Both the position numbers and the translations under genes were made by a program. A DNA stretch of 5,865 nucleotides from Rhodocyclaceae bacterium UBA6160 (GTDB lineage: Bacteria > Pseudomonadota > Gammaproteobacteria > Burkholderiales > Rhodocyclaceae): the NCBI GenBank assembly GCA_002422995.1, contig DIUK01000140.1:1-5865 (forward strand), written 5' to 3'. Shown here one piece after another: positions 5,225-5,865 of the stretch (position 1 is the first letter of the stretch; every line of letters begins with the position of its first letter). Below the pieces are notes generated by a model. The model was not told the DNA's origin and searched no databases. It worked only from the letters and a program-made list of their open reading frames with translations.

Positions 5225-5865
5225 ATGAACTCAACAATCATTTTTCCGCCAGGTATCCAAATTACTGCGCCTGTTACAGACGTGTTTGCAAAAATCCTGA
5301 CCCCGGATGCGCTGGCCTTCGTTGCTAAACTCCACCGCACGTTTGAGTCTCGCCGCCAGCAGCTATTGGCCGCACGCGTGCAGCGCCAGCAACGCATTGA
5401 CGCGGGCGAAATGCCTGACTTCCTGCCTGAAACGCGCAGTATTCGTGAAGGTGACTGGAAGATAGCTCCACTCCCGCAAGCCCTAGCGCGCCGACGCACC
5501 GAAATTACCGGTCCGGTGGAAGCAAAAATGATCATCAACGCCTTTAATTCAGGCGCTGACAGCTACATGGCTGACTTTGAGGATTCCAACAGCCCGCAAT
5601 GGGAAAATCAAATTCAAGGGCAAATCAACCTGTATAAAGCCATTCGCCGTGAGCTCACACATACCAACGAAGTCGGCAAAAACTATACGTTGAATGACAC
5701 GATTGCCACTTTGCAGATTCGGCCACGCGGCTGGCATTTGGATGAGAAACATGTGCTAATCGATGGGCAACGCGTCTCCGGCGGAATTTTCGATTTTGCA
5801 CTGGTGTTTTTTCATAATGCCAAGGAACAAATCGCACGGGGCGCCGGGCCGTTTTATTACCTGCC
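5225..5865 (+). CDS. aceB: Malate synthase A (partial, runs off right edge)
   Basis: Malate synthase condenses glyoxylate with acetyl-CoA to malate, the second dedicated step of the glyoxylate shunt. The visible part is 213 codons with no stop, about 40% of a typical malate synthase A of some 530 residues. Recognisable blocks are ETRSIREGDWKIAPLP (69-84), ITGPVEAKMIINAFNSGA (94-111), MADFEDSNSPQWENQI (115-130) and LQIRPRGWHLDEKHVLIDG (163-181). The last holds the catalytic Arg at position 166, the same number as in E. coli AceB. The start ATG has AAGGA (5215-5219) 5 bases upstream. It lies 131 bases after the aceA remnant, in the same direction, as in many ace loci. Unlike aceA it shows no lesion in the visible part. 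A TATAAC at 5199-5204 could be a -10 box of its own promoter, but I see no good -35. Confidence 0.95.
   Translation, partial: MNSTIIFPPGIQITAPVTDVFAKILTPDALAFVAKLHRTFESRRQQLLAARVQRQQRIDAGEMPDFLPETRSIREGDWKIAPLPQALARRRTEITGPVEAKMIINAFNSGADSYMADFEDSNSPQWENQIQGQINLYKAIRRELTHTNEVGKNYTLNDTIATLQIRPRGWHLDEKHVLIDGQRVSGGIFDFALVFFHNAKEQIARGAGPFYYL

Overview
The window looks like chromosomal DNA from a proteobacterium of moderate GC content, most likely a betaproteobacterium. The cold-shock protein sequence, the divergent csp / clpS-clpA arrangement and the isocitrate lyase and malate synthase types all fit that group. This is judged from recalled family features, not from a database search. A mobile intron beside a decaying metabolic gene suggests a genome with relaxed selection, possibly host-associated, but that last point is speculative.

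Layout. Positions 1-160 hold the 5' end of a group II intron on the minus strand, cut by the window edge. Its first base lies right after the T-tract of a perfect rho-independent terminator (about 161-203), which ends the minus-strand cold-shock gene csp (298-501). This placement is typical of group IIC (bacterial class C) introns. Positions 502-907 form a divergent regulatory region. It holds a csp promoter candidate, a long structured csp leader, several palindromes and direct repeats, and a clpS promoter candidate with a heat-shock-like -35 box. clpS (908-1228) and clpA (1228-3504) follow as an overlapping operon closed by a strong terminator (3526-3559).

After a spacer of about 250 bases comes aceA (isocitrate lyase, 3810-5093). 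It is clearly recognisable but broken: a 1-base deletion near the start, two further small deletions (about 5 and 10 bases) in the N-terminal region, and an extra A in an A9 run near the C-terminal third. A stem-loop separates it from aceB (malate synthase A, from 5225), whose visible 213 codons are intact and which runs off the right edge.

How the genes work together. ClpS is the adaptor that passes N-degron substrates to the ClpA unfoldase, which feeds ClpP (not in this window). AceA and AceB are the two dedicated enzymes of the glyoxylate shunt. With aceA broken the shunt cannot run from this locus unless another isocitrate lyase gene exists. No wholly unknown system is evident. The points most worth following up are the intron at the terminator, the clustered lesions in aceA, and the dense regulatory signals between csp and clpS.
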